Shown: positions 8,010 through 16,296 of the stretch, one piece after another | Numbering within the stretch: position 1 is the stretch's first letter | Layout: every line of letters begins with the position of its first letter | Assembly: GCA_034421295.1 (NCBI GenBank) | Contig: DAOUKM010000007.1 | Location: 1-61,040, forward strand | DNA: 61,040 nucleotides | Reading direction: 5' to 3' | Source of the DNA: CAUZIR01 sp034421295 | Lineage (GTDB): Bacteria; Chloroflexota; Dehalococcoidia; Lucifugimonadales; UBA2962 | Notes under the pieces: model-generated | What the model was told of the DNA's origin: nothing | What the model saw: the letters and a program-made list of their open reading frames with translations, nothing else | The model's database searches: none | Program-made: the position numbers and the translations under genes

Positions 8010-9500
8010 CTACCCGGGCGGCGGCCGGCCTTCCGCTCTGCGCGGCCCGCTCAGCCCCAGTGCCGGGATCAGCCCGGCCAGCAGCAGCACGGCCGAGATG
8101 CGGAAAAAGTCCTGGAACAGCGCAACGCTCGCGTCCGAGACACTGCTCTGGTAGATATCCAGCTGCGCCTCGTACTCGGCGCCGGACAGCTCCGTCGAGG
8201 GCAGCGGCAGCGCCAGGCCCATCGTCGCGGTCTGAAACTCGCCCACGCCCCAGGCCGCCAGCGCCGCCATGCCGAAGGTCATGCCCAGCATGCGCGCGGT
8301 CGTCACCAGCGAGGCGGAGGTCGCCTGGTATTCTGCGGATGCCGCGTCCATCGCCGTGACGAAGACCGGCGCGATCACCAGCCCGAAGCCAAGGCCGGCC
8401 AGCATAAGGTGCAGCGTCATGCCCGGGTCCGCTATGTCGATGGTCCACCCGCTCATCAGGAACAGGCCCAGGCCGCCGATGCCCAGGCCAAGCACGGTGA
8501 CCCCCCGTTCGCCGAGCCTGTAGGTCAGCAGCCCGCCCACCAGCGCGCCGATGGGCATGGCACCGGTCATGCGCATCAGGCGCAGTCCGCCCTCCAGCGG
8601 GCTCTGGCCCAGCACCGTGTTGGCCATAAGCGGAACGGTGACCATCGCCATGATGAGCGACGCCCCCACGAGCAGCTTTACCACGAACGCCGCCATGGCC
8701 TGCCGGGAGCGGAAAAACTCCGGCGGCAGCAGCGGGCTCGGCGTCCTACCCTGCACCCAGATGAGCAGGCCGACGATGACGGCGCCCGCGCCCCCCAGGG
8801 CGTACGGCAGCGGTGAGGATGCGTCGAAGGTCTCTTCCTGCGCCGTGGCGAACACCAGGAGCGAGAGGCCGGCCACGAGCAGCGCACCGCCCATGTAGTC
8901 CATTCGGAGGTTGGGCATGCGAACGACGGGAAAGCCCCGCAGCAGCCAGATCAGGATGATGGCCTGCGGGACGTCCAGCCAGAACACCCAGCGCCAGCCC
9001 AGAATGTTCGTGATGACGCCGCCGTAGAGCGGGCCCAGCACCATTCCGGCCTCGGCGCATGCCCCGATGATGCCGACGGCGATGGCCCGCCGCTTGCCGG
9101 GGAATGCCTGCACGGCCATCGCCATGCCGACCGGAATCGTCGCCCCGCCTCCGATCGCCTGCACGGTCCGGGCGATGATGAGCCACTCCAGGTTCGGCGC
9201 GAGCGCGGCCGCGAGCGATCCGACGCCGAAGATGACCAGCGAGATCTGGTAGAGACGGCCGTGGCCGTGGACGTCGGCAAGGCGCGCGGTAACGGGGATG
9301 GCGGCCGTGAACCCCAGAAGGTACGCGGTGATGATCCACGCCGCCCGGTCCAGCTCCGTCGGCGGGACCTTCAGGTCCGGCATGACCTCCGGGAGCACCG
9401 TGACCACCACCGTGTGGTCCAGCGCGGCCGTCAGCACCGCCCCGCTGACGATGACTATCGGAAGCCAGGCCCGCAGACCGGAGGCCGAGTTGCCTCCCAT
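8010..9500 (-). CDS. MFS transporter, DHA2/EmrB-type (14-TM drug:H+ antiporter family)
   Basis: 496 residues with about 14 hydrophobic segments. It has the DHA2 signatures WIITAYLLGFTAAIPVTARL (TM2 region), GRLYQISLVIFGVGS with the motif-A-like LADVHGHGR loop, and ARTVQAIGGGATIPVG. It should export amphiphilic compounds or lipids by proton antiport. It starts 11 bases after the stop of an LppX/LprG-like lipoprotein gene on the same strand, so the two are almost certainly one transcript. In mycobacteria the equivalent pair, lprG-rv1410c, moves triacylglycerides across the envelope. The usual Shine-Dalgarno is weak, consistent with translational coupling. Confidence 0.88.
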   Translation of the reverse strand: MGGNSASGLRAWLPIVIVSGAVLTAALDHTVVVTVLPEVMPDLKVPPTELDRAAWIITAYLLGFTAAIPVTARLADVHGHGRLYQISLVIFGVGSLAAALAPNLEWLIIARTVQAIGGGATIPVGMAMAVQAFPGKRRAIAVGIIGACAEAGMVLGPLYGGVITNILGWRWVFWLDVPQAIILIWLLRGFPVVRMPNLRMDYMGGALLVAGLSLLVFATAQEETFDASSPLPYALGGAGAVIVGLLIWVQGRTPSPLLPPEFFRSRQAMAAFVVKLLVGASLIMAMVTVPLMANTVLGQSPLEGGLRLMRMTGAMPIGALVGGLLTYRLGERGVTVLGLGIGGLGLFLMSGWTIDIADPGMTLHLMLAGLGFGLVIAPVFVTAMDAASAEYQATSASLVTTARMLGMTFGMAALAAWGVGEFQTATMGLALPLPSTELSGAEYEAQLDIYQSSVSDASVALFQDFFRISAVLLLAGLIPALGLSGPRRAEGRPPPG

Positions 9501-9511
9501 AGCCGTCTAGC

Positions 9512-10219
9512 TTACGGGACCCGGGCGGAGTCGAAATTGCGGAAGGAGAGCACGCGGATCACCGGCTCCTCGTCGCTTGCGAGGATCTTGCCGGTGATGC
9601 GCACCTTCCGCGTCAGGTCATCCGCTCCTACCCACACCTCGATGTCCTGTGTAAGACCGGCGTCCGCACCCGGGATGAGAGGCTGGATGGCGGCCCCAGA
9701 AATCGACCCCGAGATCACGTCGCTGTCCACCCCGTCCACGGTTTCGTCGCCGGCGTGCGTCGGCCCCTCGATGGCCTTGAGGATGCCGGAGAGGGTGGTC
9801 CCGAGATCGTGCAGGTTGAACGGCAGCTCGCTGGTCGCGACGGGGACCGGGTTGCCGGAGAGCGGGTCCGACATCGTTGCGCTATCCCCCTCTATCACGA
9901 TGCTCATTTCGATGTAGGCATTTACCAGGGCGACCAAGGCCTCCACTTCCACCGTGGCCCGGTCCGGGCCCTCCACCGTGCCCTCGGCCTGCTGGAGGAC
10001 TATCCCGGAGACCAGCGGGGTATCTCCCTCGTCGTGGCTGAGCGTAAAGTCCAGGGAAGTCACCCGCCCGATGCGTGCGGCGGCCTCATCCAGCCGATCC
10101 TGCGGGCTGGACTGTTCCTGCTCGGCAGACGTTCCGCACGACGCCACCGCGCCAAGCATCAGGGCCGGCAAAGCCAGCCCCAGAAGCCACATATATCCTC
10201 GCCGTCGGCCCATACGCAC
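9512..10219 (-). CDS. LppX/LprAFG-family lipoprotein
   Basis: 235 residues. The signal peptide ends in AVASC with the lipidated cysteine at residue 28. The mature domain matches LppX/LprG proteins: repeated strands such as DFTLSHDEG, SGIVLQQAEGTVEGPDRATVEVEA and VWVGADDLTRKVRI, giving a half-barrel with a hydrophobic cavity for lipid tails. In mycobacteria these proteins carry lipoarabinomannan, triacylglycerides or phthiocerol lipids. The start is GTG 10219, with AAGGGG about 6 bases upstream; an ATG two codons in is an alternative. Directly followed by the MFS exporter gene, which strongly suggests a joint lipid or amphiphile export role. Confidence 0.82.
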   Translation of the reverse strand: MRMGRRRGYMWLLGLALPALMLGAVASCGTSAEQEQSSPQDRLDEAAARIGRVTSLDFTLSHDEGDTPLVSGIVLQQAEGTVEGPDRATVEVEALVALVNAYIEMSIVIEGDSATMSDPLSGNPVPVATSELPFNLHDLGTTLSGILKAIEGPTHAGDETVDGVDSDVISGSISGAAIQPLIPGADAGLTQDIEVWVGADDLTRKVRITGKILASDEEPVIRVLSFRNFDSARVP

Positions 10220-10666
10220 GATCGCCCCTTCCTACGCGCCGGGAAATGCGCCGCAAGCGCGGCCAGCGGAGTTTACCAAACGGCCCCACGCCGCCATAGG
10301 TTCATCTCGATGCCGGCGCGACCGCGGCTGCTGGCCGCAGGACCGGCCATGCCCGTCGGACGCAAGCGGAAGTTACGGACCGCGGCATACTCGAGCGGCC
10401 GCTGACGCCGCAGGGGAATGGAGTAAGAGAGCCGGCTGACGCAGGACGCCTGACCGCAGGGCAGCCTGCCCGGCCATCGCACTCAGGCGCTGGCCGTACA
10501 GGCCTGTCCGTGTATGCGGGCCCGTCCTGCGTCCGGCCCAACCTGCACGCCCGCCCTCTGCAGGGAGGGGTCTGTTGTTGTCGTGTCTGGGGACCGCCGC
10601 TCAGCCCGGAGCCGGGGAAGGCTCCACGCTCAGGCGGGATCTACGACGGCTAAAGAGCGTACGTCT
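10220..10666. other. Non-coding gap, no gene recognised
   Basis: About 450 bases between the lipoprotein start and the end of the RRM gene. All three-frame readings give Arg/Pro-rich shadow peptides with no ribosome site or motif. No tRNA-like or strong terminator structure noticed. It must contain the promoter of the lipoprotein-MFS operon, but no convincing hexamers stand out. Confidence 0.5.
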
Positions 10667-10966
10667 TTACCACCTGCCGCCGCGGCCGCCGCCGCCGCCG
10701 CCACCACCGAAGCCCCTGCTCTCGGTCCTGGGGCGGGCCTCGTTGACCTTTACCTGGCGGCCCTTGATCTCCCTGCCGTCCAGTTCCCGGATGGCCTTCT
10801 GCGCGCTTTCGTTGTCGCGGATCTCGACGAAGCCGAAGCCTCTGGACTGGCCGGTGTAGCGGTCCATTATCACGTCCGCAGAAGCGACCTCTCCGTAGGC
10901 GGAGAAAGCCCCCCTGAGGTCATCCCCTGTGACGTCGTTTGCAAGATTTCCAACATAGATTCTCAT
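10667..10966 (-). CDS. RNA-binding protein with single RRM and glycine-rich tail
   Basis: A 99-residue protein starting at ATG 10966, preceded by GAGGGAGA 5-6 bases upstream; a longer in-frame reading to 11083 has no ribosome site and looks non-coding. RNP2 is IYVGNL (residues 3-8) and RNP1 is RGFGFVEI (42-49), both complete with their aromatic residues. The C-terminus is a Gly/Arg tail, residues 84-99. This is the bacterial Rbp/cold-shock-like RRM family found in cyanobacteria and Chloroflexota, which binds single-stranded RNA and may assist mRNA stability in the cold. It is monocistronic by context. Confidence 0.92.
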   Translation of the reverse strand: MRIYVGNLANDVTGDDLRGAFSAYGEVASADVIMDRYTGQSRGFGFVEIRDNESAQKAIRELDGREIKGRQVKVNEARPRTESRGFGGGGGGGGRGGRW

Positions 10967-11765
10967 ACCGATCTCCCTCGGCGTGGTTTTCCTACAAGCA
11001 AAGCGGGAGTCGGCAAGAGGCCTGTCAAAGCGAAGACTGGTGAGGTCAGCAGTTGACCCGCGTAACTGGAAGGTATCCCCCATGTTAGCAGGTCAGCGCG
11101 GATCGCACCTGCTGCGACCATGTTCCCGGCCATGTCAGGCAGGCTCGATCCCGGGTTGACCACCGCAGAGCCGGCTGCTGCGGTTGCTGTGACCCGATGC
11201 GAGGCCTGCGCTGGAGTCGCGCTGCAGTTTCTCCGTATCCGATGGGCTGATGGTCGGCCTGCGCGACCTCTGAGGCAGGGGAGAACCAGGCAGGGGCCAA
11301 GGCGATCAGGCGGCCCGCGCCGACCGATGCTCGTTTACCCGATCCATGAAGGACGATCCCCCCGGTCCTGCCGGAGCCCGGGGTGAGGTTGCCGCATTGA
11401 CCGACCCTTCAGGCGGCATCGTCCCGGGTGGCACCTACCGGATCCTGGCCGAAGAACTGTCTGGGGGCCGGGGGAGGGTACCGGCGAGCGGTCCGGGCGG
11501 TGGACCGGCGGCAACGGGTTTGCGCCGTCGACCAGGTCAACCGTCCGCCGCGTACGGACCGCCTGATGCAAGGGTGAGCGATCGACCATGGCGAGGATGA
11601 TTCGGTCCCGGATTAGCGGTGTTGCAGCCAGTCGTCCGACGGCTGTGGTGGCACGCACAAAACCAAACCAGTAGAATGCCGTCGTTAGCTGGCCCAGAGC
11701 GCCTGCCGTACCGAGTTAGGAAGCTGTATTTAAGAAGCTGATTATCGTTCGGAGGGAGGATTGAC
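10967..11765. other. Long intergenic region between divergent RRM and ABC-transporter genes
   Basis: About 800 bases with no credible gene. Reading frames here are short, lack ribosome sites and have no domain signal. The right end holds the leader of the binding-protein gene, with GGAGGGAGGA just before 11766. The left end must hold the 5' leader of the RRM gene. Repeated GGTACCGG/GGACCGG blocks around 11475-11520 could fold, but I recognise no riboswitch or T-box core. Confidence 0.5.
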
Positions 11766-13613
11766 ATGATTAGGCGGTTGACGGACCCGAGACCCCTGTT
11801 CGCCACTATTGCCGTGCTGCTGCTGTCCCTGGTCGGGGCCATGGCGTGCGGTGCCGGTGAGACGGAGGTGGTGGAGGTGCCGGGAGAGACGGTGGTCGTT
11901 GAGAAGGTGGTGGAGGTGGAGGTGCCCGGTGAGACCGTGGTGGTGGAGAAGGAGGTCGTCAGGGAGGTCGAAGTAGCGGGCGAGACGGTGGTTGTCGAGA
12001 AGGTGGTGGAGGTCGAGGTACCTGGCGAGACGGTGGTGGTTGAGAAGGTGGTGGAGGTCGAGGTACCCGGTGAGACGGTCGTCGTTGAGGTGGAGAAGGT
12101 GCAGGTGGAGGAGAAGATCATCAAGGAGAGGGAGATCATCACCACGGAGCCCAAGTACGGCGGCACCCTGCGCGTGGTGGCCCAGGGCAGCTTCTCCTCT
12201 CTGGATCCGCTCCCACTGCCGGCGGTCATCAGCGTGCACACCTCCGTACACGTCTATGAGCACCTGTTCGCCTGGGACTTTAACCTGAATCCTCAGCCCC
12301 AGCTGGTGGACACGTGGAGCATCAGCGACGACAACATGACCTACACGTTCACGCTGCGGGATGGGATCACCTTCCACAACGGTGACCCCGTGACCTCGGA
12401 CGACGTGATAGCGTCCATCAACCGCTGGCTGCCTGCGCCGTCGGTCAAGAACACCGCGGGCTTTATCAGCGAGGCGGTCAAGGTGGATGACCTTACCTTC
12501 GTGATAAACCTGAACGAACCGTTCGGCGGCCTGGTGATCGGACTGGGCACGTCCCCGCACCTGTCGCCTCAGATCTGGCCCGAGGACATCGCCAACAGCG
12601 CCCCCTTCTCGGAGCCGATAACCGAGTGGATAGGCACGGGACCATACGAGTTCGAAACCTGGGAGCCGGGAAACAAGCTGTCCATCGTGCGCTACGACGG
12701 GTTTATCTCCCGGCCCGAGCCGGAGAACTTCCTGGCCGGGGGCAAGCGCGCCTACCTTGATCGAATCGAATGGGTTGAGATTCCCAACGACGAGACCAAG
12801 TACGCCGGTCTTGAGACGGGCCAGTGGGACATAGTTGACGGCATAAGCCTCGACTTCGCCTCGCGCATAAGGGACAACGACGACATAGGCCTCGTAGTCA
12901 CCAAGCCGGGCAACCAGTCGGAGGTGTGGGCGAAGGGCAGCTTCGCCCCCACGGACAACAAGCTCGTCAGGCAGGCCATCCTGGCCGCCGTCGACGCCGA
13001 GTCCATGATGGCCTCGCTGGGCGACCCCGAACTCTGGATACTCTGCTCTTCGGTCTTCTTCTGCGGAACCCCGTGGGAGAGCACCGTGTCCGAAGAGCTG
13101 TACAACCAGAACAACCCGGAGAGGGCGGCGGAGCTGCTGGATCAGGCGGGCTACGCCGGCGAGACGATCGTGATCCTGAACTCCTCCGACCATCCGCAGC
13201 TCAACCCCCTCGGCATCGTCCTGAAGCCATCGCTTGAGGCGGCCGGGATGACCGTCGAGATGCCGGGCATGGACCTGGCAACCGTCATCTCGAGGCTGGG
13301 CGCCAACGATTGGAACCTGTTCACCAACTTCTGCCCGGCCTCGACCTGCGCACAGCCGGACATCAGCCCGGTCAACAACCTGAGCGAGACGCTCTGGGGC
13401 TGGCCCGGATACCCGGACCTTGTAGCCGAGTTCATCAGGGCCCCGAACCTGGATGCCAAGAAGGCCGTAGTGGACAGGATGCAGGCCGCCGCCTACGAGG
13501 ATGCGTACAACATCGTCCTCGGGCAGTTCTTCCCGATGCTTCCGCATCAGACACGGGTCGCAAACCTGAAGCCGACGGCCTTCCCCACGTATTACAACGT
13601 GTGGCTGGACTAG
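11766..13613 (+). CDS. ABC transporter substrate-binding lipoprotein, family 5 (peptide/opine/nickel type), with repeat stalk
   Basis: 615 residues. Signal peptide ends in GAMAC, Cys28. Residues about 34-125 are a low-complexity stalk made of five tandem copies of a roughly 16-residue unit around VEVPGETVVVEKVVE. The SBP_bac_5 domain follows from YGGTLRVVAQG, with typical segments WSISDDNMTYTFTLRDGITFHNGDPV (in pieces), GTGPYEFETWEPGN and a final NVWLD. These proteins capture oligopeptides, glycosides or other medium-sized solutes outside the membrane. The stalk probably spaces the binding domain from the membrane and is common in Chloroflexota binding proteins. GGAGGGAGGA precedes the ATG. 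Two permease genes follow; no ATPase genes are present. Confidence 0.92.
   Translation: MIRRLTDPRPLFATIAVLLLSLVGAMACGAGETEVVEVPGETVVVEKVVEVEVPGETVVVEKEVVREVEVAGETVVVEKVVEVEVPGETVVVEKVVEVEVPGETVVVEVEKVQVEEKIIKEREIITTEPKYGGTLRVVAQGSFSSLDPLPLPAVISVHTSVHVYEHLFAWDFNLNPQPQLVDTWSISDDNMTYTFTLRDGITFHNGDPVTSDDVIASINRWLPAPSVKNTAGFISEAVKVDDLTFVINLNEPFGGLVIGLGTSPHLSPQIWPEDIANSAPFSEPITEWIGTGPYEFETWEPGNKLSIVRYDGFISRPEPENFLAGGKRAYLDRIEWVEIPNDETKYAGLETGQWDIVDGISLDFASRIRDNDDIGLVVTKPGNQSEVWAKGSFAPTDNKLVRQAILAAVDAESMMASLGDPELWILCSSVFFCGTPWESTVSEELYNQNNPERAAELLDQAGYAGETIVILNSSDHPQLNPLGIVLKPSLEAAGMTVEMPGMDLATVISRLGANDWNLFTNFCPASTCAQPDISPVNNLSETLWGWPGYPDLVAEFIRAPNLDAKKAVVDRMQAAAYEDAYNIVLGQFFPMLPHQTRVANLKPTAFPTYYNVWLD
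11866..12120 (+). repeat. Five-copy in-frame tandem repeat encoding Val/Glu-rich stalk
   Basis: Units of about 48 bases encode variations of VEVPGETVVVEKVVE; one copy has Ala for Pro and the last runs into VEVEKVQVEEKI. Copies differ at synonymous positions, so the array is old enough to have drifted while the protein is kept. Confidence 0.85.
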
Positions 13614-13677
13614 AAGAGATCAGAGACGCTTAGAGGCTATACACGCAGACGATACGCTGCCGGTCCCGGCAGCCCGG

Positions 13678-13722
13678 GCCAGGCCGCGAGGGAGGTGCGA
13701 GCCGCCTCCTTTGTGGCCTGGC
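13678..13722 (+). promoter_or_regulatory. Strong stem-loop between binding-protein and permease genes
   Basis: An 8-bp outer stem (GCCAGGCC at 13678-13685 with GGCCTGGC at 13715-13722) encloses an inner GGAGG/CCTCC stem. It lies 65 bases after the binding-protein stop and before the first permease. In binding-protein operons such hairpins typically protect the upstream mRNA and reduce distal expression. No U-tract follows, so full termination is unlikely. Confidence 0.55.
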
Positions 13723-13793
13723 TCGCTGATGACATCCGCCGCCCAGGTGGACTCGCGTCGGTGGACCGATACGCCTTTAGCTGAACGAGAAGC

Positions 13794-13832
13794 GGGCTCA
13801 CCTAAGGTGACCCCCGTCGGACGTACCGACGG
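13794..13832 (+). repeat. Two adjacent short hairpins before the permease gene
   Basis: TCACCT-A-AGGTGA flanked by GGG/CCC (13794-13814) is followed at once by CCGTCGG...CCGACGG (13814-13832), and a GCGGT-GGG-ACCGC follows. Their tandem order is unusual for a plain operon spacer. Confidence 0.45.
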
Positions 13833-13893
13833 TAGCGGTGGGACCGCGGCAACCTGATGGACCGTTAGCGCACCTGCGGGGAGCGGCGAACAG

Positions 13894-14835
13894 ATGCAGG
13901 CATACATCCTTCGGCGTGTTCTTGCGGCGATACCGGTCATCTTCGTGGTGCTGCTGTTCACCTTCCTGCTTCTGCGCGTTACCCCTGGGGACCCGGCGCG
14001 GATCATGGCGGGGCCGCTGGCCCCTGAAGAGCAGATCCAGGCCATTCGGGAGTCGCTCGGGCTGGACAGACCGATGATCGTCCAGTTGGGGATCTTCCTG
14101 AAGGATATCTTCCAGGGCGACTTCGGAGAGTCCATCGCATCCAAACACCGGGTGACCGATCTGCTCGGGGCCAGGATCCTGCCCTCGGTGTCACTGACAA
14201 TCCTCACGGAGTTGATCGCCGTCGGGCTTGGCGTCCCGCTGGGAGTGCTGGCCGCATGGAAAGCCAATAGCTGGCTCGACCGTGGGGCGATGCTGTTCTC
14301 GACGCTGGGATACTCGATGCCCCTGTTCTTCCTGGGGTTCTTGCTCATTCTCGGCCTGGCGGTCAGGCTGCCCCTGTTCCCCGTGGCCGGGTTCGTCCAT
14401 CCCGGCGACGGTGTGGACGACTTTTTGCGCTCGATCTTCCTGCCGTCTCTGGCCACGGGCCTGGTGCTCATGGCCCTGATCACCAGGATGACGCGGGCCA
14501 GCATGCTGGAGGTGCTGGGTGAGGACTACGTCCGGACGGCCAGGGCCAAGGGTCTGCCGGAAACGAACGTCCTCCTTCGGCACGCCCTGAGGAACTCGGC
14601 GCTGCCCATTCTGACCGTCATCGGGCTGGGGTTTGCGGGCCTGCTGGCGGGGGTGGTCGTAACCGAGGTCGTCTTCGCCATCCCGGGCATCGGCCGGTTG
14701 ACCGTGACCGCCATGCTGCAGAGGGACTACCCGGTCATCCAGGCCGCGATCATACTGGTGTCGGGAATCTATCTGCTCGTCAACCTGCTGGTCGACCTGT
14801 CCTACGCCTTCTTCGATCCGAGGATCAGGTACTGA
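13894..14835 (+). CDS. ABC transporter permease, DppB/OppB type
   Basis: 313 residues, six hydrophobic segments. The N-terminus YILRRVLAAIPVIFVVLLFTF is the typical first helix. The EAA loop VLGEDYVRTARAKGLPETNV contacts the ATPase, and the protein ends in DLSYAFFDPRIRY as most DppB proteins do. It forms the inner-membrane channel with the DppC-type partner, whose ATG overlaps this stop by one base (TGATG). The missing DppD/DppF ATPases must be encoded elsewhere. Confidence 0.93.
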   Translation: MQAYILRRVLAAIPVIFVVLLFTFLLLRVTPGDPARIMAGPLAPEEQIQAIRESLGLDRPMIVQLGIFLKDIFQGDFGESIASKHRVTDLLGARILPSVSLTILTELIAVGLGVPLGVLAAWKANSWLDRGAMLFSTLGYSMPLFFLGFLLILGLAVRLPLFPVAGFVHPGDGVDDFLRSIFLPSLATGLVLMALITRMTRASMLEVLGEDYVRTARAKGLPETNVLLRHALRNSALPILTVIGLGFAGLLAGVVVTEVVFAIPGIGRLTVTAMLQRDYPVIQAAIILVSGIYLLVNLLVDLSYAFFDPRIRY

Positions 14836-15734
14836 TGCAGAATCAAGCCCCGACGCGCGCCGCACCGGCCCTGCACATCGCTCCCAGGAAGGTGAGCCTC
14901 CTCGACGGCGCGGCGCGGCTCGCCCGCAGAAAGCCGACCATGGTCGCGGGGATGGTGGTCGTCGTCCTGATAGCGCTGATTGCGGTCCTGGCGAATTTCC
15001 TCTTTACCATCGACCCGAATAAGCTCGCCGTCGTCGACCGCCTGCAGTCCCCCTCCTCCGAATACTGGTTCGGCACGGACCTTGTGGGGCGTGATGTGTA
15101 CAGCCGGACGATATTCGGATCGAGGGTCTCGCTCATGGTGGGTTTCTCGGTGGCCCTTATCAGCTCGGCTCTGGGGGCGGTCATAGGGCTGCTGGCCGGC
15201 TACTACCGGCGGGTGGACGCCATCGTCATGCGTGTGATGGACGGGATCATGGCCATTCCCGTCATCATCCTGGCCCTGGCCCTGGTGGCTCTCATAGGCG
15301 GAAGCGTGAAGATCGTCATCATGGTGCTGCCGGTGGCGTATACCCCGGCCGTTACCCGTGTGGTCAGGGCGTCGGTCCTCAGTCTGCGAAACGAGGTCTA
15401 CGTCGATGCGGCCCTCGCCCTGGGTGCATCGCCTCTCCGGATAATATCCGCCCACATCCTTCCAAACACGCTGGTGCCACTCATCGTACTGGCCAGCCTG
15501 GTGGCCGCCGACGCGGTGCTGGTGGAGGCGGTGCTGAGCTTCCTGGGGGCCGGCGCTCCGCCTGACACACCCAGCTGGGGCGGAATCATGGCCGAAGGGA
15601 GCAAGAACATAAAGGGCGCGGCGTGGGTGATACTGTTCCCGGGCGCCTTTCTCACACTGACGGTCCTTGGCATCAACCTGGCCGGAGACGGCCTGCGGGA
15701 CATACTGGACCCGAAGCTGAGGCGCACGATCTAG
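14835..15734 (+). CDS. ABC transporter permease, DppC/OppC type
   Basis: 299 residues. It has the OppC N-terminal cytoplasmic segment, a first helix around residues 35-58, the periplasmic segment with SEYWFGTDLVGRDVYSRTIFG, and the EAA loop LRNEVYVDAALALGASPLRI. The C-terminus GDGLRDILDPKLRR is characteristic. Translation is coupled to the DppB-type gene by a one-base overlap. Together with the family-5 binding protein it forms a solute importer lacking local ATPase genes. Confidence 0.93.
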   Translation: MQNQAPTRAAPALHIAPRKVSLLDGAARLARRKPTMVAGMVVVVLIALIAVLANFLFTIDPNKLAVVDRLQSPSSEYWFGTDLVGRDVYSRTIFGSRVSLMVGFSVALISSALGAVIGLLAGYYRRVDAIVMRVMDGIMAIPVIILALALVALIGGSVKIVIMVLPVAYTPAVTRVVRASVLSLRNEVYVDAALALGASPLRIISAHILPNTLVPLIVLASLVAADAVLVEAVLSFLGAGAPPDTPSWGGIMAEGSKNIKGAAWVILFPGAFLTLTVLGINLAGDGLRDILDPKLRRTI

Positions 15735-16012
15735 CCGAAGGCGGCGGCCGCAGCCCCTTCCCCTTCCCGGAGACCCCCTTCCTTTCAACCCTTCCGCAGG
15801 GCGGGCATGGGGCTTGCGCGGTAACCTGACCGGCTACGATGGATGGCGTGTTGCACCGGCCGGGGCACTGGATTGTCCGCTGGCAGCGTCCGGCTGAGAC
15901 CCCGCATGTGCCGCTATCCCGCCTGAGAAGTCACCGCTTCACCCCGGTCCCATCGGTGAGGGTAATGATCTTCACGTGCCGGGCCGCGAAGTCACGAGGG
16001 CACAGGTAACCG
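15735..16012. other. Intergenic region after the ABC operon
   Basis: No gene seen. Pyrimidine-rich stretches follow the permease stop, but no strong stem-loop with a U-tract was found. The right end merges into the vapB promoter. Confidence 0.4.
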
Positions 16013-16041
16013 TTGGCCGACCATCGTGATATGGCTAATAT
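16013..16041 (+). promoter_or_regulatory. Sigma70-type promoter giving a leaderless vapB transcript
   Basis: TTGGCC (16013-16018), a 17-bp spacer and TAATAT (16036-16041). The ATG of the antitoxin begins at 16048, only 6 bases after the -10, so transcription should start at or next to the start codon. There is no Shine-Dalgarno, which agrees with a leaderless mRNA. Confidence 0.6.
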
Positions 16042-16047
16042 GGGCTT

Positions 16048-16296
16048 ATGAAGACGACGCCTGAGATCCAGGACGAATTGCTGGAACGCGCCAGGCGGCA
16101 CGCAAAGCGGACAGGGCGCCCTTTGCGCGCCGTATTTGAGGAGGGGCTCAGGCAGGTGCTGTCCGGCTCCGTCCCTCGCGACCCGTACAGTCTGCCCGAC
16201 CACAGCGTCGGTAAGGAGGGAGGCAGGGACCCGCTGGAGACCTACTCCTGGCAGGACCTCAGGGAGGTGATCTACGGAGAGCCGGGTTCCCGGTGA
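16048..16296 (+). CDS. VapB-like antitoxin (type II toxin-antitoxin)
   Basis: 82 residues. The N-terminal half (PEIQDELLERARRHAKRTGR) looks like a short DNA-binding ribbon-helix-helix type segment, and the C-terminal half (LETYSWQDLREVIYGE) is the flexible toxin-binding tail seen in the DUF2191 VapB family. Its stop overlaps the GTG of a PIN-domain reading (GTGA), the standard vapBC arrangement. The toxin gene is broken, so this antitoxin is now an orphan unless it restrains toxins elsewhere. The gene itself looks intact. Confidence 0.7.
   Translation: MKTTPEIQDELLERARRHAKRTGRPLRAVFEEGLRQVLSGSVPRDPYSLPDHSVGKEGGRDPLETYSWQDLREVIYGEPGSR

Noticed and set aside
11742..13547. A 601-codon open frame opposite the binding-protein gene with HHLHHL-like repeats
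   Set aside because: The repeats are the complement of the Val/Glu stalk repeats. The plus-strand gene has a signal peptide, lipobox, ribosome site and a known domain.
13835..13870. SAM-riboswitch-like words before the DppB-type permease
   Set aside because: The order and the P1/P2 elements of SAM-I or SAM-IV could not be assembled, so it is kept only as an observation and not annotated as a riboswitch.
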